In this document: one piece after another, positions 4,499-5,780 of the stretch | Position numbering within the stretch: the stretch's first letter is position 1 | How the letters are laid out: every line of letters begins with the position of its first letter | Assembly: GCA_937860165.1 (NCBI GenBank) | Contig: CALMBE010000353.1 | Coordinates: forward strand, 1 to 5,780 | Length of the DNA: 5,780 nt | DNA from: an uncultured Planctomycetaceae bacterium | Lineage (GTDB): Bacteria > Planctomycetota > Planctomycetia > Pirellulales > Lacipirellulaceae | Reading direction: 5' to 3' | Made by a program: the position numbers and the translations under genes | Notes under the pieces: model-generated | Told to the model about the DNA's origin: nothing | Databases searched by the model: none | Seen by the model: only the letters and a program-made list of their open reading frames with translations

Positions 4499-5780
4499 AT
4501 GAATCACTCCAAAACTTTGTTCGTAGGCCGTGTTTTTTGCTGTTGGAGTGCGATTTTGATCGCTGCGGCCGCCCGCGCACAAGATGGGTCGTTTGTCATC
4601 GTGGACGACGAAGCCAGTGCTGCTAGCACTCCGCAAGGGACACTCACAATCGTCCCACAGCCCACGGCGAAACCTGCCAAGGAAGCTAAGCCTACGCAGA
4701 AAAAACTGACCCCGGTTACCGTGACTCCCCCGCGGCAAAGTCCGCCCCGGTCGAACTTCTTGATCATATCTCAAGAGGCGCGGAACAAACCGACCCGCGT
4801 ACCTCCGCAAGACGATATCGCCATTCGCACCCAGCCAGTTCTCCAAACGGTAATTACGGAGCCTGCCGCACTGAACGAAATCGATCAATCCCTGGTCGAT
4901 GCACACACCGCTTCGACCACGGCAATGACCGAAACCGAGTTTTCTGAAGTCATCGACAAGTGCATCACCGCCATCCGTCAAGGCGCGGAAGGTGAGAACA
5001 AGAAATTTGCGAACCACTTGATCTCTTGGTCGCTGAATCGTCGGGGACAGATCTATGCCGATGGACAAAAGCCGGAACTTGCCGAAGCGGATTTTGCCGA
5101 AGCCTTGCACTTCGATCCCACCAATTGGCGGGCCTTGCACAACCGAGGTGTTTCGCACGCCCAGGCAGGTCGATTCGCCGAAGCATTTGACGACTTCAAT
5201 CGTGTGATCGAACTCAATCCGATGTTTGCCAAAGCCTTTGCGAATCGGGCCACCCTGTTTGTTGAGGCCGGCGATCTGGCCAGTGCTGAGGAAGATTATC
5301 TCCGAGCGTGCCGACTGGATGCAAAACTCGCTTCGACGCGAGTGGGATTGGCCCGCACTTGTCACCTCGCGGGACGCTGGGAAGAGGCCCTCACCCACTT
5401 CGATCAGGCGACGGAACTCGATCCGAAGAATCCGGGAATCCTCTGTAGTCGCGGCGATCTGCTGGCCGACATGGGTCGCTACGCCGACGCCTTGGCCGAC
5501 TACGCCAACGCGATCGAACTCGAACCGCGCTTTGCGCATGCCTACCGCAACGGAGCCTGGCTCTTGGCGACTTGCCCCGACGAGCAATTTCACGATCCGC
5601 AGAACGCCATCATGGGAGCCCGTCAGGCGCTCGAATTTGAATACGGCGACCGACATGTGGCCCTGGACACCCTGGCTGCGGCGCTGGCCAGCGCAGGTGA
5701 ATTCGAGGAAGCGGTGAGCACGCTGGAGGAGGCCATCGAAATCGCCAAGGGGCTGGCTGACACGGGCAGCCACGTGATCC
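4499..5780 (+). CDS. Exported TPR-repeat protein, planctomycete type (3' end outside the window)
   Basis: The frame is open from the ATG at 4499 to the right edge (427 codons, no stop). Residues 1-27 form a signal peptide with a hydrophobic core (SAILIAAAA) and likely cleavage at ARA|Q, so the protein is probably periplasmic. A Pro/Thr/Lys-rich, probably disordered linker covers about 40-125. Tetratricopeptide repeats follow at about 175-208, 209-242, 243-276, 277-310 and 311-344, several ending in the typical LNP/LDP/LEP turn. A divergent unit, WLLATCPDEQFHDPQNAIMG (354-373), then leads to ALDTLAAALASAGEFEEAV (388-406), a variant I associate with planctomycete TPR proteins. TPR arrays bind protein partners; no catalytic motif is visible so far, and a further domain could lie beyond the edge. 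No Shine-Dalgarno sequence precedes the start, which is chosen because it opens directly onto the signal peptide. Specific function is unknown. Confidence 0.9.
   Translation, partial: MNHSKTLFVGRVFCCWSAILIAAAARAQDGSFVIVDDEASAASTPQGTLTIVPQPTAKPAKEAKPTQKKLTPVTVTPPRQSPPRSNFLIISQEARNKPTRVPPQDDIAIRTQPVLQTVITEPAALNEIDQSLVDAHTASTTAMTETEFSEVIDKCITAIRQGAEGENKKFANHLISWSLNRRGQIYADGQKPELAEADFAEALHFDPTNWRALHNRGVSHAQAGRFAEAFDDFNRVIELNPMFAKAFANRATLFVEAGDLASAEEDYLRACRLDAKLASTRVGLARTCHLAGRWEEALTHFDQATELDPKNPGILCSRGDLLADMGRYADALADYANAIELEPRFAHAYRNGAWLLATCPDEQFHDPQNAIMGARQALEFEYGDRHVALDTLAAALASAGEFEEAVSTLEEAIEIAKGLADTGSHVI

Noticed and set aside
4493..5773. Open reading frame of 426 codons on the - strand, antisense to the TPR gene
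   Set aside because: The + strand frame from 4499 gives a signal peptide and clear TPRs over the same span. The antisense product has no recognisable domain, and its openness is a by-product of G/C-ending codons in the TPR gene.

Overview
The window looks like a chromosomal stretch of a planctomycete, probably of the Pirellulales type. The grounds are the signal-peptide TPR protein at the right end, which carries a C-terminal TPR variant I associate with planctomycetes, the G/C-rich palindromic spacer repeats, and the lack of Shine-Dalgarno sequences in front of all three visible starts. This is inference from sequence style; there is no rRNA or marker gene here.

Layout, all genes on the + strand: (1) the last 43 codons of an unrecognised, strongly GC3-biased gene (2-133); (2) an RlmM-like rRNA 2'-O-ribose methyltransferase with a degenerate THUMP-type N-terminus, an FtsJ-like Rossmann domain and an apparently complete K-D-K-E tetrad (227-1411); (3) a secreted penicillin/acyl-homoserine-lactone acylase family Ntn hydrolase with self-cleavage serine, beta-His23 equivalent and oxyanion asparagine region in place (1626-3860); (4) a 638-base spacer without a convincing gene but full of structured repeats (3861-4498); (5) the first 427 codons of an exported TPR protein that runs off the right edge (4499-5780).

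The spacer is the least ordinary part. It holds a G-quadruplex-type G-run cluster just after the acylase stop, a REP-like hairpin, a pair of 34-bp arms in inverted orientation (32/34 identical) that are each a stem-loop and lie about 330 bp apart end to end, a 60-bp palindromic repeat of the widespread CGTCATTC...GATGACG class between them, a roughly 14-nt periodic tract, and a 7-bp inverted repeat about 115 bp upstream of the TPR gene.

The genes do not form an obvious pathway. The spacings (93, 214 and 638 bases) argue against one tight operon; each gene is probably transcribed on its own. Two exported proteins (acylase, TPR protein) sit next to each other, but nothing in the sequence ties them functionally. 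I see no defence system, CRISPR array, tRNA, rRNA or intact insertion sequence, and no clear case for a new multi-gene system.
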